A program made the translations under genes and the position numbers. Below, piece after piece: positions 22,445 through 34,571 of a stretch of 64,000 nt of DNA. Source of the stretch: Antitrichia curtipendula (taxonomy: Eukaryota > Streptophyta > Bryopsida > Hypnales > Leucodontaceae); contig OX579635.1 in the NCBI GenBank assembly GCA_951230915.1, positions 2,170,001-2,234,000 of the forward strand, in the 5' to 3' direction. Every line of letters starts with the position of its first letter. Within the stretch, counting starts at the first letter, position 1. The notes under the pieces were generated by a model. It had not been told where the DNA came from. It saw only the letters and a list, made by a program, of their open reading frames with translations, and searched no databases.

Positions 22445-23690
22445 ATGTTTTTGAAAAGACAATAGGGTCTTCATGTTTTCAAATGCAATGGTTTTAGCGG
22501 CTCAATACCTTGCATATTGAAATCAGCATTAATATGAAATATGACTTTTGTTCCTTTCATTCTCATAGAACTGTCTTTTCTCTTGCATTTGCCTCAACAT
22601 ACGGAAAAAATGTTTTTTACAACATCTAACCGTAAGATCTTATACTTCACATGTTTTTTATCACGTGGTAAAAATTTCATGAAGTTTGACCGAATAGATT
22701 GAAAGATATTAGCATTCAAACTTGGAAAAACTAGTTTTCTGAATGCTAGCTTTGCAATTTCAGATTAACTTTCACTAAGTGTGATTTATGGAAAATTGGG
22801 CCTTCGGGGCACTATTGTTTTTGAATTATTTTTTTGAATATTCAAGAATCGAGGTCAAAATTTGAAAGAATTATTGCAATTGGAAACTATGTTTGCAATC
22901 CAAATAACACAGTGTGGTGTTTTTTTCATGTATGTTTTCTTTTTTTCAAATTTCATTAAAATTAAAATTATAAAACTATAATTTGTGTTCATTCATTCAT
23001 TTATGGCCCCAGTTTCAGATTATTCTCATACATATTATAATTGATAAAATTTGATTTCCACGTTTAGCTTTATAAAATCACAATAAAATCAATTTTCCAT
23101 TGAATTTTCTGAAAAAAAAAGCATAAATAGAAAATGAATTCTTACGTATGTTGAAAAATATTAAAATATTATGCTGATTTTCAATAAAAATATAAATTTG
23201 GTTTGATAGTCAAATTTGACTTCAAGCTTTTCTTTGTGGTTGTTTACTAGTTTTGGGCATGAAAAATTAAATAACCAATTGAAAATTTTTCTGACTAGAA
23301 ATCTCTATTGATATTTGTACCTCTTGTAAAAAACTAAAAATTAAGAATCTCTTGAATTGTTTTTTCTATTTTTACTTATTTATGGCATGAAGTGCAACAA
23401 AAATGTTGACAATTACAATTTTGCACAAACTAATTGAAATTTCTTGTAGTGATATACAATTCAAAGTTTTTAGTACTAAAGATATAAGATGTGTGTTTAC
23501 ACGCAATTTAAATGATAAAGTTAGGGAAGACAAGAAATTTTTTACAACTCAATGTTTAGGTAAAATACGTTTATAACTTTATATAAACCAAAATGAGTAC
23601 AAAATGCATTGAAGCCACAAAGTGTGCTACATTGCTATGGATGTCCTCAAGCCCATACTATAATAACCGCATGTACTAAGTAAACACTAA
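22445..23690. other. AT-rich non-coding stretch
   Basis: No gene or repeat family recognised. The hAT 3' terminal repeat should lie in the first few hundred bases, but I could not identify it. Confidence 0.55.
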
Positions 23691-23720
23691 TTTTGCAACT
23701 ACATGGTAATACACTATTAT

Positions 23721-25395
23721 CTAATCTTCATTGTGCGCCTGCTCTTCTTGAAGGTCTTGTTCTTTGCGGGCCTCGCGGTAGCAATCCATGGGTGGTGTCC
23801 AAAACGTTGGAGCACCACTTAGACGTTGCACGACTCCAGTCACCGAGCGTCGTTGTAGTGGCTCCACCTTGCACAATTCACCCAACATGGTTTGAAACCT
23901 ACCAAATGCCGTAAGGTCCGGAATCATATCTACATTTCCGCGATTTTTTTTCCATACCTTCATAGCCAATTTCCCTATGGAGTATCCGTCCGTGTGTATA
24001 CTAACACACGGTGGCTTAACCCTGCGAGTAGGAGATGATGAAGTTCCTATCTCTCCAATCAAGTACATCAACTCAGGAGCCACCCACCAAAGTTGCGCTC
24101 GGGTTGCCTGAAACTTCCTTGGACAATTGAATTGGTAAAGAGAAGGGGTTTCTTCGTTGATGCGGCTACCCATTCCCCAATCACATAGACCAATCACATA
24201 GACCAATCCACACGGTTCTTCCATCATCATTCGGAAAATGAAGCATAATGTTCTCCGGTGTGATGTCGTTGTGCAATACAGAGCACTGTTGCACTACATC
24301 CACAATGCAAATCATCGCCCACGCAAGTTCAGTGCGCTTGCGTCTATATACCATGAGTCGTTTGGCTTCTTGCATTGATTGGGGAGTTGCATGGTAAGCC
24401 AACTCCCCAATTTCATCTGGATCTCGGTTCTTCTCATCAAGGGTAAACATGGCGCCGAGAGTACCGCCATTCCACCATTGCGAATAACACTCCATGGTCA
24501 TGTCATTTATAGCAAAGAATTTGATGACCCCTAGATGCTCGTACGGACATACCAATGCCTCGATGGACAACTTCTCCCTAGACTTCTTCAATTCATCCAC
24601 GCGCAAGGCTGACTTCCCAACTAATTCCATATTCTCGGGAATATGTTTTGAATTTTGAACACATACTTTGCGCACCCTCCCATGCCCCCTTTGTTTGCTA
24701 TGGCCAAACAAAGGAACCACCACCACTCCTCTTTCAGGGAAAACCACTCCTCCTGCAGCTTGTTGACCAAAGGCCAAGTTCTGACTTCGTTGAAACCACG
24801 GAGCGGAATGGATGTTGCTTGAAGACAATCCACGCACTGCATCATGCCACCAATACACCTTCTTGTGCAACAAACTCAATGCTTGTTGTCTGGGCACTAC
24901 ACTCTTCTCAAAGCCTTTTATTTTTTCCGCAACTTGGGCAAGGTTGAAGATACACGTTTGCACTTGTGACTCCAACCAATGATTGAAGCATTCTTTCGTG
25001 CGGTCTTCATGCCACTCATCCGCGCTCATTGTTGTCCACAACATGTGGTGGAACTTTTGTTTAATTTTATCCACTCCCTGTAATCCGCATGAGACGTATG
25101 TTGAGTTCAACTGCAAAATCGAATACTGATCAAAAAATTCCAACGCCACTTCATGCAGTTTTTGCGTTGCACCCTTGCTTGGCCACTTCTCTGGATTTGT
25201 AGCCTTGTGCCTCCTTCGTTGTTTTTTCTTCCCCTTCGAAGACTCTCCGCCCTCCACAGCAGCTACAGACCCTTCTGCAGCTACGGCCTCTGAAACGGGC
25301 TCTGGTGATTCCGCATCCGGGTCCATAACCGGTGCATCTCCAACACCTGTCCACCAATCATCAACTTTTCTCTTCGAGAAATCGCGACCAGCCAT
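23721..25395 (-). pseudogene. Protein kinase-like gene broken by a 13-bp tandem duplication
   Basis: Minus strand, start ATG at 25395 (MAGRDFSKRKVDDWW). The N-terminal third is low-complexity (Ser/Glu, then a Lys/Arg-rich KGKKKQRRRHK). Helical segments follow (SQVQTCIFNLAQVAEKIKGF). A kinase-type catalytic loop is clear: CSVLHNDITPENIML, with HxD and the metal-binding Asn. The DFG position should read CDWGM and the APE position WVAPELM, with DGYSIGKLAMKVW as the helix F motif. Immediately after IGLCDW a 13-bp unit is duplicated (24183-24208 on the plus strand), giving CDWSM and a TGA at 24181-24183. The remaining 165 codons continue in another frame to TAG at 23721. Many non-seed plants carry related single-exon kinase-like genes. 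Its substrate is unknown. Confidence 0.85.
24183..24208 (-). repeat. 13-bp tandem duplication causing the kinase frameshift
   Basis: The plus strand reads ACATAGACCAATC twice in a row. Removing one copy restores an open frame from the catalytic loop through CDWGMGSR. Confidence 0.9.
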
Positions 25396-25619
25396 CGTGA
25401 CAGTAACAAATAACAAATAATCAAAATCAAAGGAATTAGGAATTCGTCTTCCACAAAGTGAAAAACCGCCCCCCTTATTCTTCAAAACAGCCTCTATCCA
25501 ACACCTGCACTCGCAAGCAAGGACTGCAACCAATCCAAGACAAGAGAGCACCGTCAGAGCAGGAGAGACTGTGGCAAAAGTACCCTAAAAACAGTCTTAT
25601 ATACCCATTTTACGTGGTC

Positions 25620-25816
25620 GGGGTGAACTGACCCCCTCGCTCGGCCCTCCGGGCCGACCCTGTTTTCCGCACCATTCCTTTTTTGCAAATTCTGAATTCA
25701 TAAAGACCCCTAATTAGTTCAATCACATCAAATAATAACCCTGGATCGGCCGAAAATAGAGGGCTTTTTTTTACATGCACCCCTGGTAAGGCCGAGCGAG
25801 GGGGTCAATCCACCCC
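25620..25816. mobile_element. Small MITE-like inverted-repeat unit (about 197 bp)
   Basis: The left arm at 25620-25646 (GGGGTGAACTGACCCCCTCG...) and the right arm at 25790-25816 are inverted copies with about four mismatches. The interior is AT-rich and non-coding. No clear target duplication was found. Confidence 0.6.
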
Positions 25817-25824
25817 AATCATTC

Positions 25825-25930
25825 ACGTCGACGGACAGGCCGTCGAGAGGATGGACAGAGCGTCCAGGGCCGTCCAAGGCGTCCAAAGGACGGGAAGGCC
25901 GTCCAGAGGGCCAAGCCGTCCAGGGGCCAT
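25825..25930. repeat. Short GGACGG/CCGTCC cluster related to 4255-4850
   Basis: Repeated GTCCAGGGCCGTCC and AAGGACGGGAAGGCCGTCC motifs, shorter and less regular than the array near 4.5 kb. Frames through it are repeat artefacts. Confidence 0.7.
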
Positions 25931-27111
25931 GTCGCAGCACAGGATAAGCAATTCCCTTGTTATACTCCCAAAAACCACTCTAAAGCATAACAAAGTGACT
26001 CTAAAGATCGAACCCACGAGATTCTGTGAAGTATCTAGCCTTATTAACAAACTAAGCCAAGTCAGTAGTAATATCCATCTTTTCCGATCCTCCTTTTATG
26101 ACCGGAAATTCAAACACCCAGAAAACAAAGGACCGGATTCTTTCTATCTTCTGATTCCAGCTAGTCTTCCGGTTATCGAATCCAACACAACCCAAGGACC
26201 CTATCTCTTCCGGTCCGGGTATCCGTCTAGGCCAATCCGCTCTAGACAACTCACAACCATTTCCTCTCCTATCTGGTTTGGTTTTACCTCTGTTTAGCCA
26301 TCAGAGGGTTCACCGCTTGCTTTTGAGAGTGGTAGGCCCACCACACCTTCCGTGACTTATAGTGGCTGAAGACCCACTTTCCAAATCTCTTCCTTCCTAG
26401 GCTAGTACGGATTCGGTTTGGTCCTTCACAGCAATCCAGATTGCAATCCGGTCCACTGGTCACACAAAGACCCCCCGTATGATCCTCTCAATACTACAAC
26501 GACCCTGATGTCATCCTATTCCGTGCGAAGCTAAGGCGGTTACAAGTGCACCCGTCCATTCCAACGTCAACTAGAATTCTTCCGTTTACTGTTAAGATGG
26601 TGAGACCTCACAGGAGATCAGACACTCAACCGGATTTCTCACCCAGGAGTTCTAGCGCGACTAAGGACTCTCTCCCTATCCGCCTAGCCTAACAACGGCT
26701 TTCTCACTCGGAATCTCAAACTCTAGACGCGCTGAGTCACTGAAGTTCACTCCCAACTCTGTCCTATCCGCTCACATGCACTTAGAACTAAGAAAATACC
26801 AAGGGGAGAAATCCCATTGCATCCGCTCGCGCCTTCCGAACTCCCTCACGCATAATCCTGCCAAGACATGGGAGATCGTACAACAAAGAAGCACAAGGAG
26901 AAAACACAAAGAAAGATGCAGAGGGAAAGACTCCCAGTCCTCAGCACAAGGACTGAATTATATACACTTTGAGAACTTCCAAAAATAACAAAAGGCAAAA
27001 AGATCCGTTAAAAGTCAACCTAAATCCGGATCCTAACTTCCGGTCCTCCTAACACTACCGGATCGGATTACTAATCCGGATCCGTTCCTATCCTATCCTT
27101 CCTAACTTATT
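25931..27111. other. Non-coding, CCGG-rich sequence 3' of the gag-like gene
   Basis: Frequent TCCGGT, ACCGG and TCCGGATCC words mark the same base style as the following gene and its upstream region, which suggests they belong to one element. I could not define LTRs. Confidence 0.4.
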
Positions 27112-28749
27112 CTACATCGCTATCCCGCGCCCCAACGAAGGACTCTTGGGCTCCGCCTCCAATTGCTCGAAGACTTCTTCCAAGTTCCTGTTCCGCTCTC
27201 CGGCCATCGGATTTGGCATGTCAGAACCGGGAGAGTCTTCGATGTTGATCGGCGCGGTCTGGAAAGGCTGACTCGGCTTTGACTGCGGAGTCTGGTCCTT
27301 TCCTTCCCTTGGGTCTGGCACTTCCGGAAAGGATTCCGGCATGGAGATGTCCGATAGGTGGACCCTCATCGATCCGGTCAGCTTCTGTGTACACTCCTCC
27401 ATCCGGTCCGCCGCTCCTCGTGCTAAGACCAAATTCTTCTCCACCTACTCGGAGAAGTCAGTCAGGATCCGGACTATCCGGGTACCGGATAGTTTCTTCT
27501 CCTCTAAGACCTTCTCATCGAAGAGTCTGGCCCTGATTGCCACGCTTCCGGTCTCACCGAAAGTCGCCTTCACCGATTCCGCCACCTTCTGCGTCTCGTC
27601 CGCCATTATCCGGGTGGTGGCCATATCTTCCTTGAAGGTGGCCACTTCCGCCTTCAACATGTCGACCTCCTCTTGAAGTCGACGGATCTCTGTTTCCTGC
27701 TTCCGGATCTCGACCGGATTGGTGATGCACTCCGCTACCTTCCCTAGCAACTTGCTATCCGGTGTTGCCTGCACCAACTCTCCGATCTGGTTTAGGGTGA
27801 TTCTCTTCGCCTCCCAGTCCAGGCGGATGTCGACGAGGATCTTCACCAATTTCTCGAACGGGTCGACTGGTCCCTTCTTCGAACAGCCTGCCTTCTCCCC
27901 TTCCGGTGTCTTCTCCTTTCCGGTTTTACCACCGAGTGGAGATCCTCTTCCGGTCGGAGACGTCGTCTTGTGCCGCTTGGGCTGCCTCTCCGCCTCTTCT
28001 TCATCTTCTTCTTCTTCTTCGGTCTCGGATCCGGTTTCCTCTTCCTCCTCGTCTGTTTCCGATTCTCCGTATTTCAGGAGATTTTCCTGGGCCTTCCACT
28101 CCTTCTCTTCCGAGTCTAAAAGGAGCTGGTGTTGCTCATAGAGGTGGAAGAGGTAGGGACACACGGGTGTCGGCCTACTCCTTCCGACCCTCGTCGCCAA
28201 CTGGACCACCAGATCGAACATGATCCGGGCCCAGTCCGCTTTCCGGTCAACGCTCAGGGCACCGAAAATAGTGTTGCCGAGGGTGATTGTCACCCTTGTC
28301 GGCTTCTCCGGATGGAGGATCGGGATCAGGAACTGTAATAGTTTTCGGTGCCGGTCGTCGATGCAGTCTTCCACCGCGTATCCGTCCTTGGGGTTGACCA
28401 CTCCTCGGAACTTGCCCCGGACGTACTCGTCCTTCCGGTTTGCCATCCCGTGGCCTCCTGCCCGGAACTTATAAACCTCCCTCCAGATCTCTTCCGTCCA
28501 TTGATGTGGAACACAGCGGATCGTGTTGTCGAACTGGTTCGTCCACTTCCCCTGGATCTCCTTCACCATCCGCTCGTCCTTAAAACCCCAGGGTTTGTCG
28601 AGCAAACCCTGGCCCCCCATCCGGTTGAGATCCAACCGGAGCATCTCCATCTCCTCCTCTGTCAAAGGGAGAACCGGAACGACCTTCCGGAGTTTGACCG
28701 GAGCCGACGACGTGGATGGGCCTGGTCTGTTCCGCCTAAGCTGCGGCAT
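27112..28749 (-). pseudogene. Gag-like or mobile-element hypothetical protein with acidic stretch and coiled coil
   Basis: Minus strand, ATG at 28749 (MPQLRRNRPGPS). The order is: a basic Pro-rich start; a helical domain with WTNQFDNTIRCVPHQWTEEI, YVRGKFRGVVNPKDGY and VTITLGNTIFGALS (about residues 70-190); a strongly acidic run (EEEEETGSETEEEEED, about 225-255); a basic linker; and a long coiled coil (EIRRLQEEVDMLKAEVATFK). A TAG at 27445-27447 follows ILTDFSE, but the frame continues (VEKNLVLARGAADRMEE...) to a final TAG at 27112-27114. The in-frame TAG fits Gln CAG turned TAG. There is no zinc knuckle, protease or RT. Position in a CCGG-rich block suggests a retroelement structural protein, but this is inference and the family is not named. 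Confidence 0.55.
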
Positions 28750-28759
28750 GGACACAGAC

Positions 28760-30590
28760 TAGATCTAAGATAGTCCTTTCCGATTCTACCTCACACAGTC
28801 CTAGCCGCACGTCCCGTTCTCACGTTCTCTCTCCGATCTCAACCGGAATCCTGCACAGCGATCGGTACGCAACCGGGAACCTACCCTGCAATACACCTCT
28901 AACACTCGCACACTCACGCACACACGCGAACACTCACACAGCGCCGAAACACGAGGAGCGCGACAAAACACTCTCACCAAACGGAGTTTGGAAAAAGGAG
29001 TGCGACTGAGGAGGTGCTGGCCTTTTATAGTCTCTCCTGACCTAAAAGCCGTCATGATGACGTTTACCGGTCCGGTCCCACCAATCCGGTCTAACCCTAA
29101 TCCGGTTCTATACCCCCAATCCGGTCCACTACTACTTCCGGACAAGGATCCAATTTCTATCCGGTTCCTAGGTGTCACCACTAGGATTGGATTCGTTCGA
29201 ACTACTCCACTATTTCAATGTCTTTCCTAATTTTCCGTCCTCTGCTGTTTCTAGACAAAACCTACATACTAATCGATAGTTTCCGTTCCGTTTTCTAGAT
29301 AAACAACTGAAAACCAAAAATTCGGACTACGACACCCACGGACCCAAAACAAGATTTGGAGGTGTTCAAGAGAGAAAAATGGGGACCTTAAATAGGTTTC
29401 CAAGGCCCCACCTTCCCCTCAAGAGCTCTAAAGTAACCTTATCAACTTGGATTTTCATCCTCATCTTCAAAGATTTTCATCCTAATCCCTAAAAACTACT
29501 TTTACCTATCTACGCTGGACCAACCTCCTAACTTTTGGAGAATTACTCCAATCGTCAAACGGATTGCGCCATTGGCTCCAGATCGCCGTGTTTAGTCCAA
29601 GACCCCCTTACCCCCCGTACCGAGGACAAAAAATCATCGTAGGCTAATTTAGTTTAAAAACTAAACCGTGGTAAAATCCTAGATATTGGGGGTCTCCTAT
29701 TTTGAGAAATGTAAATAGCTTAGGGTCTTCGGTAGGTGTAGGGGAGTCGGAAAAGACTCTTGGTTGACTTTGTTCCGCCGTCGTATGGTCCCGGAATGCC
29801 GGTCAACGTGGCGGGGATCCCGCCACGTGATTAATTCTCGAGGAATCTCGCCGGTTCGGATACTTGCTGCTATCGGAATGTCGCGAAACTTCACGGAGCG
29901 CATTATTAACATAAAACAAACTAGTCTAATTTTTAGTGATTTTCTGGCAACCTGGGTAATTTCCATGAAATTCCCGTTGGAGGTTACCAAGGTTGACCAC
30001 CCGCAAAAGGTTCTATTGCAAGTCGGAAGATGACGGGATTTTTTACAAGACCTCTCATGGGGTCACATGAAAGATGTGCAGGTGCGTTTCCGTACCTGGC
30101 ACACTTGGTCAGTGGAGATGAATTGGCCATCTCCTTGAGTTTATCGATGGTGCGGGAATCTTTTGCAGATAGAAGAATCTTGGCGAATCGATTTCGTCGT
30201 TGGACTCCTGGCATGGGATTTACCCTAGGACACCATCCTTGGGTTGTAGATTCCTCCACGGCCTGGTCTTGCGTCAGTGGCTCCTGCATGCTAACAATCG
30301 GGTTTTGGAGAATTTCTAAACCTAACTCTAGGACCCGACCTAGTGGCCTCGTTGTGGATCCCTCGGACCGACTTAGCCATGAATTGCCACATTCATGGTG
30401 GGATTTAGCCCTTTTGGGCCTATGTGACTTGAATCCTACAATTCTAACCGTTTCGTTCTTTCTACCTATTTTTGGGCCCGGTTTGGTGGGATTCTAAGTC
30501 TAAACACAAATCTAGACCAAATACTATAATGGGTATGTTACAACCCTATTTGGGTTCTACACTCTTTTTATGGCTTTTTGTATATTTTTC
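28760..30590. other. Non-coding region between the gag-like gene and the phosphatase-containing gene
   Basis: The first 600 bases share the CCGG-rich style and probably hold the promoter of the gag-like gene. The rest shows no coding evidence. A 23-bp perfect inverted repeat is noted separately at 29806-29828. Confidence 0.5.
29806..29828. promoter_or_regulatory. Perfect hairpin with ACGTGGC (G-box/ABRE-like) arms
   Basis: ACGTGGCGGG, three-base loop GAT, CCCGCCACGT. ACGTGGC is the core of plant bZIP-bound ABRE/G-box sites and is present on both strands. Function is not shown, and no gene start is obvious nearby. Confidence 0.4.
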
Positions 30591-30596
30591 TTAACT

Positions 30597-31244
30597 TTAA
30601 ATTGCAAATTTCCAAAAAAATAATTCTACGAGTCCCAAGTGACAAATTGGGAGCTCACACCAAGTATCAGGGAGAACTACGTTTTCTGGCTGATTCAGAA
30701 TGTACTTATTTGGACTGTCGTCCACGACGATGGTATTCTTGAGTGTAAATCTACCTCGGAAACAACTGAATATGCTTTCCAAGTCCTTGAGAAACAACAC
30801 CTTGCTCGTGCCTGGCTCCTTGTAAACCATAACCCTGGACGAATGATCTCTACATTTGAGTGTCTTACAGGAGTCTTGTCCAAGTATAAAATCCGGCATG
30901 CGGAGTCCTTCAAAGAGATACATGCAGACCGCTTCAGCTGTGGGTTTCTTGATCGAGCTCCACACTGATATCGAAGCTATCCTTTCTAACTGCAGGAGAA
31001 ACTCAGAGCAACGTGGACGAACGTAGACTAGCTTGGGTCCCACAACAGCTGGAACAGTAGCGGAATGCGGTTGAAGGGAGTCAGTGACGCTTCTGGACCA
31101 ACCCTTTGACTTCAGATCTTTACAAACACACAATATCCCATTGAGGTCCAGGACGACGTGGAGCCACTTCTCGGACACCCTAGACTTCAAGGGAATATTG
31201 ACCTCCTCCAAGGTTCCTCCACGATCAGAAGGGGGAACAGGTCC
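30597..31244 (-). pseudogene. FCP1/SCP-like HAD phosphatase exon
   Basis: After a TTTAGCAG acceptor the exon reads GPVPPSDRGG, then KWLHVVLDLNGILCVC (the DxDG-type motif I position, with Asn replacing the second Asp), YVRPRCSEFLLQLERIASIS, VWSSIKKPTAEAV (motif II region), and finally NTIVVDDSPNKYILNQPENV, the conserved DDSP motif of FCP1/SCP/NIF phosphatases. The loss of the second Asp in motif I argues against normal phosphatase chemistry, although plant relatives with DLNG are, to my knowledge, common. This exon itself has no internal stop and ends at TAA 30597-30599. Confidence 0.75.
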
Positions 31245-31876
31245 CTGCTAAACAACGGAGGAATGTGCATACAATTATTATCCCTGACTGATATATTTTT
31301 TCACCTAAGCGGAACGATACATGACACCTACAAATGAAGGAATAAAATATAAAAATGACAAGGTAGTGTGAGTACATGTTAAAGCAACAAAATGTATCCA
31401 ACTGACTGAACATGTGTCGTACCTCATTTTGTGCTGGATCAACCTCCCTCGCGTGATCAACTTCATCCACCGGGATGGACTCAGGAATAGCGGCGTCAGG
31501 AACGATGATATTTGGACTCCTCACAACACCCAGAGAACCGCTTGCAGCATTAGCGGGAGTAATATCAGCTTCTTCTTCCGCTTGAGAAACGGGAACATCA
31601 ATGTCATGATGCAATGACTGAGGAGTTGGAGATATCTCATTCTGAACGAGAACGAGGGATATCACATCAACAATATTGGGACGGCCTGCAATCCAAGAAT
31701 TTTCAAAATTGTAAATGTAAGAACTCCGTGTATTTCTGGCTCATATAATGAGAAAAACTGTACATAAGTTAGTGTGCCTCTGAACTCAATGGTTCACTAT
31801 ATAACATTCTTGCCACCGTCAAAATGAATGCATCCTTAACAAAATTCCTAAGCCTATATACACGTTGTCGCACAAA

Positions 31877-31895
31877 TCAACTCGACCCGAGCTAA
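31877..31895. repeat. AGCTCGA-type palindrome in an intron of the phosphatase gene
   Basis: TCAACTCGACCCGAGCTAA lies in the intron between the exons ending at about 31906 and starting at 31685. Confidence 0.7.
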
Positions 31896-32956
31896 TTGTG
31901 CACAACTTCAGCGAGTGGAAGTTGGTGGGCACCTGCAGCTTCATCTTCGATAGTCTGCTCGGTAGCTTGCTCAGCGACCACTGCACTCGTATTCGTAGCT
32001 GCATCAGTCGTGGATACAACACCCTCGACTTCACGAGTAGGTACAGCAAGGCCTTCGTCACGGACCACATCTTCGCGGGATAGTGGAGGAGGAGGAGGTG
32101 GAACAAGAGGCGGAGCATGAGCAGGAGGCTGTGGAATTGCCCTTGAACCTGGACTTGCCAGAGAAGACGACCCACTGTTCAGTGATCCGGTGGGAACATT
32201 CTCGAGCAGCTTCTGCTGACTCTGCACAGCGGGCTCCAATGTCGCAATTGGTCGAATACCATTCACGGCGTTGATAATGGACTCGAGCTTCGCGTTCTGC
32301 GATCTCGACTCCGCCGTCATGAATGTCTGCAGGTTGTCGAGCCTCAGATTGGTCGTAGCGTGGAACTCAACATTCTGCGTTCGATCCTTCGTCAACTGCG
32401 CTTTCATCGCGTCCAGCCTCCGCTCAATGTCCTCATCGCATCGAGAAAGTCTTCTTCTCTTCGGCTGTTGACATGAAAAAGGAGTGCCTGAAGGTTGAGT
32501 CTCTACGGCTTGCCCACTTGAAGCCGATGATCCCCGGACCTCTGTTGGGATGAGATTACTCGGGGTGACATTCTCCTCTGTCATTCTGTCTTCGTAGAAG
32601 TCCTCCCCATCGTCCTTGGAGTCCGACAGATCCTGCACATCTTGGGATGACGGTCTCACATTCCGACTACTTGGAGAAGGCGCATCCCACGCCGATAGCC
32701 TCTTCCCCTTCGAGGTTGAGGGCGTAGACTGTGAAGCAGAAGCCCTTATGGTCTTGCCCTTGTCGACTACGTACCCGTTCTCGAGAAAGTCGGCTTGGTC
32801 TAACTTCATCACTGACATGGCGATGTCGTTCCAGTAGTCAGGAGAGTGACTCACTCCAGCAGCGTAAACGTTCACGGAACTCATCTGCAATTCCAACACA
32901 CGAGCAGGTGTAAGATACAAGCTAAAGCAATGAATCCTTCAGCAGTGGCTCGGTCA

Positions 32957-33079
32957 TTCAGCTCGGATCGAGCTGACACAGCACGAACGTCCCGTCACCA
33001 GTTAAGTAACACGATATAGGAAGCCACTCAAACATAATCTACAAAAGAAAATGCATTGGTCAGCTCGAGTCGAGCTAAA
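32957..33079. repeat. Two AGCTCGA-type palindromes in one 214-bp intron
   Basis: TTCAGCTCGGATCGAGCTGA (32957-32976) and TCAGCTCGAGTCGAGCTAAA (33060-33079) both lie inside the intron 33098-32885. Confidence 0.85.
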
Positions 33080-34552
33080 CCATGGGGAAAGGACTCACCA
33101 GGGCTGCGCAAGAGAATTTTCCGCCAGCGAATACTGAAAACGCAGAAGACCCGGGTGGGTAGAATGTCTTCACGACCCAGACGTAGAATTCCATCCTCAG
33201 CTCGGTATTCCGCAACCTGAACTCCAACTCATTGTATCCCCGGGGCTTTGCGAAGACTGCTATGTCCGGAGCCTCGAATGATCTTGGGATTTTCTTCAAG
33301 ATCGGGTACTGTGGGCTAGTCAAGAACGTCAGGAGAACCTTCTCATGGGCTTTTGCTTTCACTGCAGAATAATCTCCTAGACGTTCGTATTTTGCAGGCT
33401 TGTAGTTTGCGAACTCGCACTTGTACATGCTCAGCACCAAATTGCTTTGCACGTACGCAAGTGCTTGGGTTTACTCGAGCAGATCCGAGCAGATGAGGAG
33501 CCATGTTGGAACCTCGTCCAGCAGTGGCTCGACTTTACCCTGCAGCGAGCGCATCACCGTGTAGAAGTAAGGGAGTCCAATCGTCCCCTTGTTCTTTGCC
33601 AGAACGCCTGGCAAATACCGGAAGTCAATAACTCCTAGTCTCAGATCCCCTGGCGTGTCCACCGTCCATACATTGGTTGGCCACGAAGCGTGGTTGTCTT
33701 CCTTTATGTCGTATGGAGCGTAGTACGCCACTGCGGATGGTGGGACGAAATTCTTCTTCGACCTGAGAAACACTTTGAAGAACTCCGCGGCGCCTGGTGA
33801 AATGTCCTCGATTGATTTGTTCTTTGATTTCACTTGCTTTGCTTCAGAGAAGTACTCCTCCCCTGGCCGCTCAAGGAGCACATTCATCGTGGCGGACGTA
33901 ATGTTGTACTACGCCTTGAACTTCTTCCAGTTGTCATGTAGGAGTTCACCATCAGCGTTGAACAGGCCGAGCTCCAGTTCGAGATTGTTTAACTCACGCA
34001 CGAGCATCTTCCTCTTCCGCCTCTCACACCACTCTTTTGCCGTATAACAGCTCTTCAGGACAGAGGAGCTTTGTTTGATTGTCACCTTTGGGTGGGACTG
34101 AGTTCTTTTCTTCTTGGACCGGTCCAAGATGTGTTTCCCTAGCTTCCGCAGATCGTCCAGCGACAGATTACCGAGGAATTTGAAGAACTCTCTATTGATC
34201 ATGCCGTTCTCCGTCTTCCACCCTTTCTTCTCGTTGAATTTCATCAGTGAGTCCGCATCCGTGAGCTCGCCGTGTGATGCACTGGAAATGACTTCACTCC
34301 ACAATGCGAAGACATCTTCGAGAGCCGTGATGATTCGTATCTCGTTCACGATTTTTAGATTTTCGTTGGCATCCTTGGATTTCGCCTTGATATGAGACTT
34401 CGTAACCTCTATCATGGAGAATCGCTTCTGCATGGCCTTATTGAATTCCTGATTTCAAACACCAGAATGACATGTGAGTGATTGAGGCACTGTCGATGTA
34501 AGAATGCTTGATCAATGCAAATTATGAAGCTATGAATGGACGGACTGCACAT

Positions 34553-34571
34553 TTAGCTCGACCCGACTTGA
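34553..34571. repeat. AGCTCGA-type palindrome in the 188-bp intron
   Basis: TTAGCTCGACCCGACTTGA lies inside the intron 34636-34449, which has a GTATGT donor and a TTGAAATCAG acceptor. Confidence 0.8.

Noticed and set aside
21280..22474. Minus-strand frames opposite the hAT 3' half
   Set aside because: They overlap the conserved hAT frame and its acidic tail and have no motif of their own.
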